From Hyphomicrobiales bacterium (GTDB lineage: Bacteria > Pseudomonadota > Alphaproteobacteria > Rhizobiales > RI-29), in NCBI GenBank assembly GCA_016125495.1, contig WGLQ01000004.1:62001-126000 (forward strand): 64,000 nucleotides of DNA, in the 5' to 3' direction. Both the position numbers and the translations under genes were made by a program. Each line of letters begins with the position of its first letter. Within the stretch, counting starts at the first letter, position 1. Shown here piece after piece: positions 1 to 7,455 of the stretch. The notes under the pieces were generated by a model. The model was not told where the DNA came from. It did no database searches and saw nothing but the letters and a program-made list of their open reading frames with translations.

Positions 1-607
1 TCCGATAGCCGGAATTCCATATCTCGATGAAGCGGCTGACGACTCCCTCGGGCGGCGGCAGATAGACGGGATCGGTTTGCCAGCCGAGATAGGGCTTGAA
101 GAAGAGGCGGTTGCCGGGGGCGAGGATGACCTCACCGCCGTCGACGGGTACACTCTCGGAAACCTTGATGGCCTGCCCCGCGACGCTGGTTATCGTCAGC
201 CCCTTGCCCTTGTCGCGGTCGTTCGCGAGCACGCTGACAGAGGCCCCGATGCGCGCGTTGGTGTAGGCGAAATCATCCGTCGCCGGCCCGTCGGACGCCA
301 GCTCCGTGGGCCTGGCGGGGGGGCTTTCGCCCCGCTCGATGACGACGATCGTCACCTTCGCCTCGCCCTTGGCACCATCCTCGCCCACCACCGTGTAGGA
401 TACGTTCGTGGTTCCAAGGAACGGCGCCGGAGCGTGGAACGGCACCAGCCGCGAGCCTGTGAAGACACCCCAGAAGAGGAATATCGCAAAGACCGAGAGG
501 ATGGAGGCGATGCGGTTGGCGGTGATCGCGCTCTCGTCGCCGAATGTAACGGTCTTGCGCTCGACGAAGCTGGACTTGCGCAGTCCGAGCATTGAGAGCA
601 GGTCCAT
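1..607 (-). CDS. tauC: Taurine-type ABC transporter permease, TauC/SsuC family (N-terminal part, cut by window edge)
   Basis: The gene starts at ATG 607, two bases past the tauB stop, and runs off the left edge, so about 202 residues are visible. Residues 1-29 look cytoplasmic and about 30-50 form a first membrane helix (ASILSVFAIFLFWGVF). Next come roughly 110 polar residues not expected in a TauC permease. They include VSYTVVGEDG...VTIVV and then SVSVLANDRD...LTITSV, which resemble the strands of cadherin-like/VCBS-type repeats. The classical permease core must lie beyond the window. Position after tauA and tauB supports a role as the membrane channel of the taurine importer. The family is sure from context; the meaning of the insert is not known. 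Confidence 0.8.
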   Translation of the reverse strand, partial: MDLLSMLGLRKSSFVERKTVTFGDESAITANRIASILSVFAIFLFWGVFTGSRLVPFHAPAPFLGTTNVSYTVVGEDGAKGEAKVTIVVIERGESPPARPTELASDGPATDDFAYTNARIGASVSVLANDRDKGKGLTITSVAGQAIKVSESVPVDGGEVILAPGNRLFFKPYLGWQTDPVYLPPPEGVVSRFIEIWNSGYR

Positions 608-609
608 CG

Positions 610-1410
610 TCAAGCCTCCTGCCGGCCCATGATTTCTTCTTCCATGTCCCAGATCATCTCGAGGATTTCCTCGCGCCTTTGGGCGAACTCGGGGTGCTTC
701 TTGATCTGGCGCAGGTCCGTTGCCACGCCGAGTTCGGCGAACGGCAGGCGGTATTCCTTGTGGATGCGCCCGGGTCGCGGCGCCATCACCAGCAGCCGTT
801 CGCCGAGCAGCAGCGCTTCCTCGACGGAATGTGTGATGAGGATGATGGTCTTGCCGGTTTCCTTCCAGAGCCTCAGTACGAGCCCTTGCATCTTCTCGCG
901 TGTCAGCGCGTCCAGGGCTCCGAGCGGTTCGTCCATGAGGATGAGGTCGGGATCGTTGGCCAGACAGCGCGCGAGCGCGACGCGCTGCTGCATGCCTCCC
1001 GAGAGTTCGTAGATCATCTTATCGCCGAAGTCCTTGAGCCCCACGGTGATCAGGAGATGATCGACGATGTCGTTGATCTCCGCCCGTGGCACCCCCTTCA
1101 TCTCGGGCCCGAACCCGATGTTCCGGCGCACGCTCATCCATTCGAAGAGCGCTCCCTTCTGGAACACCATGCCGCGTTCGGGATGTGGGCCTCGAATCTC
1201 GTGGTCACCGAGGATGGCGCGCCCGCTGGTCGGTGCGAGGAACCCGGCGACGATGTTGAGCAGCGTCGTCTTGCCGCAGCCGGATGGGCCGAGCACCGAG
1301 AGCAGCTCGCCCTGCTTCAGCGTGAGATTGATGTTCTTGAGCGCTTCGATCGCCGAACCGTTCGGCAGCCGGAAGGTCATCGAGAGGTTTTCGATTGTGA
1401 GGTCCGACAT
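610..1410 (-). CDS. tauB: Taurine-type ABC transporter ATP-binding protein
   Basis: This 266-residue ATPase powers the importer made with TauA and TauC. It has a Walker A GPSGCGKTT near residue 42, a Q-loop (MVFQKGALFEW), the ABC signature LSGGMQQRVALAR, a Walker [13 protein letters not shown] and the switch histidine in LITHSVEEAL. These features and the length match the TauB/SsuB/NrtD group. The upstream tauA stop lies 174 bases away and the tauC start follows at once, so tauABC is one unit on the minus strand. Taurine rather than another sulfonate is inferred from xsc, tauR and ald nearby. Start ATG 1410 begins in register with the family N-terminus. Confidence 0.9.
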   Translation of the reverse strand: MSDLTIENLSMTFRLPNGSAIEALKNINLTLKQGELLSVLGPSGCGKTTLLNIVAGFLAPTSGRAILGDHEIRGPHPERGMVFQKGALFEWMSVRRNIGFGPEMKGVPRAEINDIVDHLLITVGLKDFGDKMIYELSGGMQQRVALARCLANDPDLILMDEPLGALDALTREKMQGLVLRLWKETGKTIILITHSVEEALLLGERLLVMAPRPGRIHKEYRLPFAELGVATDLRQIKKHPEFAQRREEILEMIWDMEEEIMGRQEA

Positions 1411-1584
1411 GCTCGCCCGTGTTGGCCTCCCGTTGGCGCTCGTCTCGGTTGGCAGTGCCCCCGATTCATGTCTCCCGTGGCGAGTTGTCGGCGGCCGCTG
1501 CGGTCAGTCCTCGCCTCTTGCCGTCGCGGCCGGGGTTGCAGCCCGGCCGCGACGCTGTTCGTCATACCGTTCGAGGCGCTGGCA

Positions 1585-2586
1585 TCACATGCCCTTGGCG
1601 GCCTGCAACGGACCGGTGTTGATCGCGCTCTCGTAGGAGTCGCGCGCCGAGGGGATGTTGCCGGTGGAGACGAAGAAGTCGGCCACGCCCTTCACGAAGG
1701 TCGGCGTGCCGCCGCCGAACCACTTCTCGCCGAGCTGCTCGTCGACGGTCGGGAAGTGGAAGTTGTCGAGCGTCGCCTTCGTGGCGACTTCGTCCATGCC
1801 CGCGTCCTTGGCGATCACGGGGATCATCTCGGCGGCCTTGGAGAGATACATCTGGTTGGCGTCCGCGGTGACGCGCAGGAACTTGGCGACGAGATCCGGG
1901 TTCTCGGCGACGAACGTGGAAGGCGCGCTCGTCACGTCGAAGACGAAAATCCCGAGGGCTTCCTTTTCGGCTCCGGTCAGCAGCACGTTGCCGTGCTCCT
2001 TCATGCGCCGCAGTGCGCCGCCCCAGCCGCACACCATGTCGAGGTTGCCGCCGGCGAACGCGGCCGCGCCATCCTGCGGCGACATGTCGACGATCTCGAG
2101 CTTGCTGGTGTCGATGCCGAAGTGCGCCATCTGCTTGAGGAAGCCGAAGTGCGCCGCCGTGCCGATCGGCACGCCGACCTTCTTGCCCTCGATCGCCTTG
2201 GCGTTGTCCTTGGTGATGCCGTGCGAGGCGCGCACCACGCAGTTGTCGTTCTCGGAATAGCTGACCGCGATATCGACGATCTGGAGGTCCTGTCCGGCCG
2301 AGGTCGCGACCACGAACGGCGGCACGCCCTGGCTGACCGAAAGGTGCACGTCGCCTGACGCCATGGCCGCCGACATCGCCGTGCCCGTCTCGAATGCACG
2401 CCAGTTGATCTTGATCCCGAGCGCCTTCTCATAGGTGCCCATGACCTTGGCGTACTGGAACGGCATCGGCCATTCGAGGAAGTACGCGACCGTGATCTCG
2501 CTCGGGGCAGCGGTGCTCGGCTGCGGGGCCGAGGCGATGCCCGCGGCGGCGATGCCCGCCGCTGCGACAGTCCAAAGGATTTTCAT
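1585..2586 (-). CDS. tauA: Taurine ABC transporter substrate-binding protein
   Basis: A 333-residue periplasmic protein of the NMT1/TauA type. The N-terminus is a cleavable signal sequence with a hydrophobic stretch (ILWTVAAAGIAAAGIASA). The mature part has the family landmarks FLEWPMPFQYAKVMG, QGVPPFVVATSAG, VGVPIGTAAHFGF and GNLDMVCGWGGAL. ATG 2586 was preferred over an in-frame GTG at 2595 because GAGG sits four to five bases before it. The gene lies 200 bases after the aminotransferase on the same strand, with a strong hairpin between, and ahead of tauB and tauC. It would capture taurine for the importer. Confidence 0.92.
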   Translation of the reverse strand: MKILWTVAAAGIAAAGIASAPQPSTAAPSEITVAYFLEWPMPFQYAKVMGTYEKALGIKINWRAFETGTAMSAAMASGDVHLSVSQGVPPFVVATSAGQDLQIVDIAVSYSENDNCVVRASHGITKDNAKAIEGKKVGVPIGTAAHFGFLKQMAHFGIDTSKLEIVDMSPQDGAAAFAGGNLDMVCGWGGALRRMKEHGNVLLTGAEKEALGIFVFDVTSAPSTFVAENPDLVAKFLRVTADANQMYLSKAAEMIPVIAKDAGMDEVATKATLDNFHFPTVDEQLGEKWFGGGTPTFVKGVADFFVSTGNIPSARDSYESAINTGPLQAAKGM

Positions 2587-2668
2587 AGTCCTCACTCCCT
2601 TCTAGTAGCACCAGCCGGTTGGCTGGGGGGCCATTGAGCTCGCACCACCGTCTCGGTAAAGACGTGGC

Positions 2669-2697
2669 GGCACGCGCGCAAGCTCGGCGCGCGTGCC
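2669..2697 (-). other. Strong intercistronic hairpin between the aminotransferase and tauA
   Basis: Two 11-base arms, GGCACGCGCGC at 2669-2679 and GCGCGCGTGCC at 2687-2697, are perfectly complementary around a 7-base loop. No T-tract follows on the minus strand, so it is not a textbook intrinsic terminator. It could partly terminate transcription or protect the 5' end of the tauA message, which would fit the high protein level binding proteins usually need. Role is inference. Confidence 0.6.
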
Positions 2698-2786
2698 TGT
2701 GGTGGCCCGCGACGCCTCGACGTTTCCTCCGGTTGCAGTCGCCCCGCTTCTGCGTCGGGGCGTCCTGCGGCAGTCCCGCGCCGCCG

Positions 2787-4109
2787 TCAGGCGGTCTCGG
2801 CCTCGAGCGTGCGACGCAGGATCGTGACAAGATCGTCGATCTGCGACTTTTCGACGACCAGGGGCGGCGCGATGATACCCGCATCGCCGGTGAATTTGAT
2901 GTGCAGCCCTTCCCAGAAAAGTTTTTTCTGGAGCTTGGTGCCGCGCGCGCCGGGCTTACCGCCCTCCGTTGCCACGTCGATCGCCGCCATCAGTCCGTAG
3001 CCACGGATATCCGTGACGATCTTGAGGTCGCGCAGGTCGAAGACAGCGTCGAGGAAGTAGCTCGAAAGCTCCGCCGCCCGGTCGAACAGCTTCTCGCGAT
3101 TGTAGATTTCCATGGTCGCGAGCCCTGCCGCGCAGGCCGCCGGATGCGCCGAGTAGGTGTAGCCGTGGAAGAACTCGATCGCCCCCTCCGGCGCCTTGTT
3201 GACGACGGTGTCGTAGATCTCGTCCTTGACCGCGACGGCCCCCATCGGTTGAGCGCCATTGGTGATCGCCTTGGCCATCGTCATGATGTCGGGCGTGACG
3301 CCGAAGGCCTGCGAGGCGAACGGCTTGCCGAGCCGCCCGAAGCCGGTGATGACCTCGTCGAACACCAGCAGGATGCCGTGCTGGTCGCAGATTTCGCGCA
3401 AGCGCTCGAGATAGCCCTTCGGCGGCACCAGGCAGCCGGTCGAGCCCGCGATCGGTTCGACGAACACCGCCGCGATCGTCTGGCCGCCGTACATCTGCAC
3501 GGCCCGCTCGAGATCGTTGGCGAGGTCGACGCCGCCGTGCTCGCCCTGACCGCGCGTATAGCGGTTCTCGGGCAGCCACGTGTGCCGGATGGTGGCGACG
3601 TACGGCATGGTCAGCGGGAAGGTGTCGCGGTTGCGCACCATGCCCGACAGCGAGACGCCGCCGATGTTGACGCCGTGGTAGGCCCGCTCGCGCGTCACCA
3701 TGCGCATCCGCGCGTTCTGGCCGCGGGCGTTGTTGTAGGCCATCACGATCTTCAGCGCCGTGTCGATCGCCTCCGATCCCGAGTTGGCGAAGAACACGTG
3801 ATTGATGCCGTCCGGCGTCAGCTTGGCCACTTCACGGGCGAGCTGGAAGGAGCCCGGGTGGCCGAGCTGGAAATGCGGCGTGTAGTCGTTCGTCTTGAGC
3901 TGCTGGTAGACGGCCTCGGAGATCTCCGTGCGGCCGTGCCCACAGGCGACGTTGAAGAGCGCCGACGAGCCGTCGAGCAGCTTGCCGCCCTTGTGGTCCC
4001 AGAAATAGCAGCCCTCGGCCTTTACGACGAGCCGGGGGTTTTCCTTGAAGTCCCGATTGCCGGAGAACGGCATCCAGTGCTCTTCCAGGGAGTTCGCATT
4101 GAACTGCAT
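2787..4109 (-). CDS. Class III omega-amino acid:pyruvate aminotransferase (taurine/hypotaurine/beta-alanine type)
   Basis: A 440-residue PLP enzyme of fold type I, class III. Visible landmarks are NSGSEAIDTALK near 109-120 (cofactor phosphate), AYHG near 143, the cofactor aspartate in DEVITGFGR (D251) and the Schiff-base lysine in MTMAKAITNG (K280). The N-terminus (LEEHWMPFSGNRDFKENPR) is like omega-amino acid:pyruvate transaminases acting on beta-alanine. In this island it most likely moves the amino group of taurine (or hypotaurine) to pyruvate, giving sulfoacetaldehyde and alanine. ATG 4109 was chosen over an upstream open frame because GAGG sits just before it. It is divergent from tauR. 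Substrate is inferred from neighbours. Confidence 0.85.
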   Translation of the reverse strand: MQFNANSLEEHWMPFSGNRDFKENPRLVVKAEGCYFWDHKGGKLLDGSSALFNVACGHGRTEISEAVYQQLKTNDYTPHFQLGHPGSFQLAREVAKLTPDGINHVFFANSGSEAIDTALKIVMAYNNARGQNARMRMVTRERAYHGVNIGGVSLSGMVRNRDTFPLTMPYVATIRHTWLPENRYTRGQGEHGGVDLANDLERAVQMYGGQTIAAVFVEPIAGSTGCLVPPKGYLERLREICDQHGILLVFDEVITGFGRLGKPFASQAFGVTPDIMTMAKAITNGAQPMGAVAVKDEIYDTVVNKAPEGAIEFFHGYTYSAHPAACAAGLATMEIYNREKLFDRAAELSSYFLDAVFDLRDLKIVTDIRGYGLMAAIDVATEGGKPGARGTKLQKKLFWEGLHIKFTGDAGIIAPPLVVEKSQIDDLVTILRRTLEAETA

Positions 4110-4317
4110 GACATCCTCACGATGATCTGGCGCCAGCCTCGGCCCTGCGCTCGCGCCGAGTGTGCGCGAAGTGCGTGGTCCAGGCAATGGCGCGCCGGTC
4201 GGCCGGGGGTCGACTTGCCTCGTCAAGGCGCTGACGGTAGCTTCGGCGGGGCGAGCGCCACAGAGCCAGTTGGCGGCCGATCTTGATTCCAGTCGATTGG
4301 TGTGGGCGCCGCCCGCG
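4110..4317. promoter_or_regulatory. Divergent control region between aminotransferase and tauR
   Basis: This 208-base gap must hold the promoters for the minus-strand aminotransferase/tauABC group and for tauR. On the minus strand I see CTGGACCACG (4183-4174) and CTGGAATCAA (4292-4283), both similar to the CTGGAC-type direct repeats that I recall for TauR in Rhodobacter. Their 100-base spacing is larger than expected for a single dimer site, so the assignment is tentative. No clear -35/-10 pair stands out. Confidence 0.35.
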
Positions 4318-5796
4318 ATGCGTGATCTGCTCTTTCATCTGCAGCCCCAGGGCCAGTCGAGCCTTCAGTCGCAGATTCGCGAAAAACTGGTCGATGCGAT
4401 CACCGGCGGCCAGATTCCGAGGAACGAGCGCCTGCCGTCCTCGCGCCAGCTCTCGCGCATGCTCGGCGTCTCACGCAACACCGTGACGCTCGCGTATCAG
4501 ACACTGATCGACGACGGCTTCATCGTCGCCCGCGAGCGCAGCGGCTATTTCGTCAACGAGGCGGTCCTCGACGGTCGCCTCTCGGCCCCCTCGCGCCAGC
4601 GCGACGGTCACATCGACTGGACCGGGCGCTTTCGCGTGCGCCCATCGCGCCAGGCCAACATCTCCAAGCCGACCGACTGGCACCGTCATCCGTTCCCGTT
4701 CATCTACGGTCAGGTCGACGATGCGCTCTTTCCGGTCGCCGAGTGGCGCGACTGCTCCCGCCGCGCGCTCGGCCGACAGTGGCTCGACACCTGGACCGCC
4801 GATCACCACGCCAGCGACGACGCCATGCTGGTCGAGCAGATCCGCACGCGCATCCTGCCACGCCGCGGCATCCTCGCCGACGACGACGAGATCCTGATCA
4901 CCGTGGGTGCTCAGCAGGCTCTCTATCTCGTCGCGAGCCTCTTCGTGACCCCGCGCATGCGCGTCGGCATCGAAAACCCCGGCTATCCGGACATCCGCAA
5001 CATCTTTTCGCTGCGCACCGATGCCGTCGTGCCACTTCCGCTCGATGCCGGCGGCCTCCTCGTCGGTCCCGAGATCGCGGGTTGCGGCCTCGTCTATACC
5101 ACCCCGAGCCATCAGGCCCCGACCGGCGTGACGATGCCGGACGAGCGTCGACGCGCGCTGTTGGCCTGGGCCGAGAGCAGCGACGCGCTCATCGTAGAGG
5201 ACGACTACGAACTCGAGACCAACTTCGTCTCCAAGCCCAGTCCAGCTTTGAAGTCGTGGGATCGCGACGGCCGCGTGATCTATGCCTCGAGCCTTTCGAA
5301 GACGCTCTTTCCGGGCCTGCGCCTGGGCTTCATCGTCGCCGATCCCGAGGTGATCCGCGAGGCACGCGCATTGCGGCGGTTGATGGTGCGCCATCCCCCC
5401 AACCTGCCGCAGCGCACCGCCGCCCTCTTCATCGCCCTCGGCCACTACGAATCGATGCTCATGCGCTACCGCCGCAGCCTCGCCGTTCGCTGGGCCGAGA
5501 TGCGCCGCAGCGTGCGCGTGCACTTGCCGCGCCACGAACTGATGCCGAGCCTCGGCGGCTCCAGCGTGTGGCTGCGCGGGCCGGAAGGCTTCGATGCCAA
5601 TCGTTTGGCCCGCGAGGTGCTCGAGGAAGGGGTTGTGCTCGAACCGGGCGACATCTATTTCGCCGACCGCGATCCGCCCCGCAACTGCTACCGCCTCGGC
5701 TTTTCGTCCATCGACGTCGGTGCCATCGACGAGGGCATACGGCGCATCGCCGAGGTCTCCCGGCGCCAGGAGCAGCGCTCGCCCGGCTCGCCATGA
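4318..5796 (+). CDS. tauR: MocR-family (GntR-aminotransferase) transcriptional regulator, TauR-like
   Basis: A 492-residue MocR protein: an N-terminal GntR winged helix (residues about 10-80, with LPSSRQLSRMLGVSRNTV) joined to a class I aminotransferase-like domain that binds PLP. The PLP-lysine region is visible in VIYASSLSKTLFPGLRLG, and VEDDYELE holds the cofactor aspartate. Family members of this location (TauR) activate taurine genes when taurine or GABA is present. ATG 4318 gives MRDLLFHLQPQ, the usual MocR start, and avoids a proline-rich upstream extension. It is divergent from the aminotransferase and precedes ald, cupin and xsc, which it likely also controls. Confidence 0.85.
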   Translation: MRDLLFHLQPQGQSSLQSQIREKLVDAITGGQIPRNERLPSSRQLSRMLGVSRNTVTLAYQTLIDDGFIVARERSGYFVNEAVLDGRLSAPSRQRDGHIDWTGRFRVRPSRQANISKPTDWHRHPFPFIYGQVDDALFPVAEWRDCSRRALGRQWLDTWTADHHASDDAMLVEQIRTRILPRRGILADDDEILITVGAQQALYLVASLFVTPRMRVGIENPGYPDIRNIFSLRTDAVVPLPLDAGGLLVGPEIAGCGLVYTTPSHQAPTGVTMPDERRRALLAWAESSDALIVEDDYELETNFVSKPSPALKSWDRDGRVIYASSLSKTLFPGLRLGFIVADPEVIREARALRRLMVRHPPNLPQRTAALFIALGHYESMLMRYRRSLAVRWAEMRRSVRVHLPRHELMPSLGGSSVWLRGPEGFDANRLAREVLEEGVVLEPGDIYFADRDPPRNCYRLGFSSIDVGAIDEGIRRIAEVSRRQEQRSPGSP

Positions 5797-5950
5797 CTGG
5801 ATCTCACTGCGCGCGCTGGCACCAGAATTGCGGCGACCCTGGCTCTATCTGACCCCATTGCCCCGGCCCTAGATGAATGAGACGCGCGGCAAGTCGGCGG
5901 CGCCCTGCGCCCCTCCGCGTGCCCCTTAAACCCTGGCGGAGACTGCGGTC

Positions 5951-7063
5951 ATGCTCATCGGCGTACCCAAAGAGATCAAGGTTCGAGAGTACCGGGTCGG
6001 CATGACGCCGACGAACGTGCGCGAGGTCGTAGCGCATGGCCACAGCGTCCTCGTGGAAACCGGTGCGGGCGATGGCATCGGCATCACGGATGCCGTCTAT
6101 GAGCAGGCCGGCGCAAAGATCGCCGCCACTGCCGCCGACGTCTTCGCCAAGGCCGACATGATCGTGAAGGTCAAAGAGCCCCAGGCCGTGGAGCGCAAGA
6201 TGCTGCGCAAGGGCCAGGTGCTGTTCACCTACCTGCACCTTGCTCCCGATCCGGCCCAGACCAAGGACCTCGTCGACAGTGGCGCCACCTGCATCGCCTA
6301 CGAGACCGTGACGTCCTCTGCCGGCACTCTGCCGCTGCTCGCACCGATGTCCGAGGTCGCCGGCCGCCTCTCCATTCAGGCGGGGGCCTACTTCCTCGAG
6401 AAGGCCCATGGCGGCCACGGTGTTCTCCTCGGCGGCGTGCCGGGGGTCGATCCCGCGAAGGTGGTCGTCATCGGCGGCGGCGTCGTCGGCCGCCACGCCA
6501 TCCACATCGCCCTCGGCATGGGCGCCGACGTCTGGGTGATCGACCGCAGCGTCGACGTGCTGCGCTCCCTCTGGATGCAGTTCGGCCGCCCGCTCAACAC
6601 CGTCTTTTCCACCCGTGACGCCATCGAGAAGCACTGCATGGAAGCGGACCTCGTCATCGGTGGCGTTCTCATCCCCGGCGCGGCCGCACCCAAGCTCGTC
6701 ACGCGCGATCTGGTCGCCAAGATGAAAACCGGCTCGGTGATCGTCGACGTCGCCATCGACCAGGGCGGCTGCTGTGAGACCTCCAAGCCGACGACGCACG
6801 ACGACCCGACCTACATCGTCGATGGCGTCATCCACTATTGCGTCGCCAACATGCCCGGTGCCGTGCCCAAGACCTCGGCCCATGCCCTCAACAACGCCAC
6901 GCTTCCGTTCGTGATGGCGCTTGCCGACAAGGGCTGGCGCAAGGCCCTCAAGGACAATCCTCATCTCAAGAACGGCCTCAACGTGCACGAAGGCAAGATC
7001 ACGCACCCGGCCGTCGCCGAGGCCCTTGGCTATGCCTTCGTCGATCCGGACAGTGTCCTCTGA
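5951..7063 (+). CDS. ald: Alanine dehydrogenase
   Basis: A 370-residue NAD-dependent enzyme that oxidatively deaminates L-alanine to pyruvate and ammonium. Catalytic Lys75 (in VKVKEPQ) and His96 (in FTYLHLAPD) fall at the residue numbers known for the family, and the NAD-binding motif [12 protein letters not shown] follows near 175. The sequence is colinear with known alanine dehydrogenases throughout. In this cluster it regenerates the pyruvate consumed by the transaminase. ATG 5951 is preceded by GGCGGAGA. The stop overlaps the next start (TGATG at 7061-7065), implying translational coupling to the cupin. The 154-base gap upstream contains three CTGG repeats but no promoter I can assign. 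Confidence 0.95.
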   Translation: MLIGVPKEIKVREYRVGMTPTNVREVVAHGHSVLVETGAGDGIGITDAVYEQAGAKIAATAADVFAKADMIVKVKEPQAVERKMLRKGQVLFTYLHLAPDPAQTKDLVDSGATCIAYETVTSSAGTLPLLAPMSEVAGRLSIQAGAYFLEKAHGGHGVLLGGVPGVDPAKVVVIGGGVVGRHAIHIALGMGADVWVIDRSVDVLRSLWMQFGRPLNTVFSTRDAIEKHCMEADLVIGGVLIPGAAAPKLVTRDLVAKMKTGSVIVDVAIDQGGCCETSKPTTHDDPTYIVDGVIHYCVANMPGAVPKTSAHALNNATLPFVMALADKGWRKALKDNPHLKNGLNVHEGKITHPAVAEALGYAFVDPDSVL

Positions 7064-7374
7064 TGTCTGCGGGAATAACCTTCCACGCTGCTCCCGGTAG
7101 CGCCACGGCCCGCGTCCTCGTCGACAACGAGCGCACGACGGTGACCGAATGGCGTTTCCGTCCCGGTGAAAACACCGGATGGCACCGCCACGAGCGTGAC
7201 TACGTGGTGGTGCCGATGCTCGACGGGCGCGTCCGGCTGGCCGAGCCGGGCGGCATCGAGCGCGTCGTCGCCATGAAGGCAGGTGAGCCCTACTACCGCG
7301 CCGCTGGCGTCGAGCACGACGTCATCAACGCGGGTGACGCGGACTATGTCTTCATCGAGGTCGAATTCAAATAG
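7063..7374 (+). CDS. Small cupin-domain protein within the taurine operon
   Basis: A 103-residue single-domain cupin. The first metal-binding motif is seen in WRFRPGENTGWHRHERDYVVVPMLDG (His-x-His and a downstream Glu-like position), and the second half shows GEPYYRAAGVEHDVINAG with a histidine in the expected place. ATG 7063 overlaps the ald stop by one base, so the protein is very likely made with Ald. I do not know its function; candidates are a metal-dependent accessory enzyme, a metabolite sensor, or damage control of sulfoacetaldehyde. The upstream in-frame sequence is antisense-like and was not included. Confidence 0.8.
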   Translation: MSAGITFHAAPGSATARVLVDNERTTVTEWRFRPGENTGWHRHERDYVVVPMLDGRVRLAEPGGIERVVAMKAGEPYYRAAGVEHDVINAGDADYVFIEVEFK

Positions 7375-7455
7375 CCGGCCATCGTGGTGGCGCCGTGCGC
7401 GCCGCTGCGCCGAACACTGCCGGGCACCTGTCAGGGAAGGAAAAACAAAGTGCGC

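Noticed and set aside
4110-4226. Upstream extension of the aminotransferase by 39 codons.
   Set aside because: The extension is Pro/Arg-rich and unconserved; ATG 4109 has GAGG at proper spacing and the family N-terminus.
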